From Dehalococcoidia bacterium (GTDB lineage: Bacteria > Chloroflexota > Dehalococcoidia > Dehalococcoidales > E44-bin46): a stretch of 6,807 bases of DNA. Numbering within the stretch: position 1 is the first letter of the stretch; each line of letters begins with the position of its first letter. The DNA lies in contig SOKA01000072.1 of the NCBI GenBank assembly GCA_004376105.1, forward strand, positions 1 to 6,807. The letters run 5' to 3'. Shown here one piece after another: positions 6,791-6,807 of this stretch. A program made the position numbers and the translations under genes. The notes below the pieces were generated by a model. The model made no database searches, was not told the DNA's origin, and saw only the letters and a list, made by a program, of their open reading frames with translations.

Positions 6791-6807
6791 TACCTAAGGT
6801 AAATATC
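6791..6807. repeat. Copy B of the direct repeat, upstream of the membrane protein gene
   Basis: TACCTAAGGTAAATATC shares its last 11 bases with 6330-6340 and contains the 5+1+5 palindrome TACCT-A-AGGTA (6791-6801). On the minus strand it lies about 70-85 nt before the membrane protein start. The window ends inside or at the edge of this element, so its full length is unknown. Confidence 0.45.

Overview
The window reads as a chromosomal housekeeping segment from a bacterium of intermediate base composition. The bacterial-type PheS/PheT pair, the bacterial-type ProRS with its inserted editing domain, the Cys-rich insert in PheS and a small Gly-rich membrane protein starting MERTWKPTTAGIL all look to me like Chloroflexota, most likely Dehalococcoidia. 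That placement is inference from family resemblance and was not searched.

Layout. Positions 2-34 may be the last ten codons of an upstream gene. On the + strand pheS (119-1159) and pheT (1163-3568) follow with a 3-nt gap and clearly form one operon for the two subunits of phenylalanyl-tRNA synthetase. An 88-nt gap carries an extended -10 promoter candidate inside an imperfect inverted repeat, and leads into arsM (3663-4493, +), an arsenite S-adenosylmethionine methyltransferase. proS (4480-6204, -), prolyl-tRNA synthetase, runs toward arsM, and their 3' ends overlap by 14 nt. Further right on the minus strand, a 153-nt spacer holds strong inverted repeats. It is followed by a gene for a 121-residue Gly-rich membrane protein (6358-6723, -) of unknown function, with a good ribosome binding site.

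How the genes relate. PheST and ProRS charge tRNAs with phenylalanine and proline and share only the general role of translation. ArsM is a stress or detoxification gene with no arsR, arsB or acr3 neighbour here. Its arginine codons are almost all AGA/AGG while pheS mostly uses CGN, so it looks like a later arrival between the two synthetase loci. The most interesting non-coding signal is a motif (TACCT..AGGTAAATATC on the + strand) found once upstream of each minus-strand gene. One copy also forms mutually exclusive hairpins in the proS leader.

I found no tRNA or rRNA gene, insertion sequence, CRISPR array, T-box leader or classical T-tailed terminator, and no complete new system. The findings are modest regulatory and evolutionary leads.
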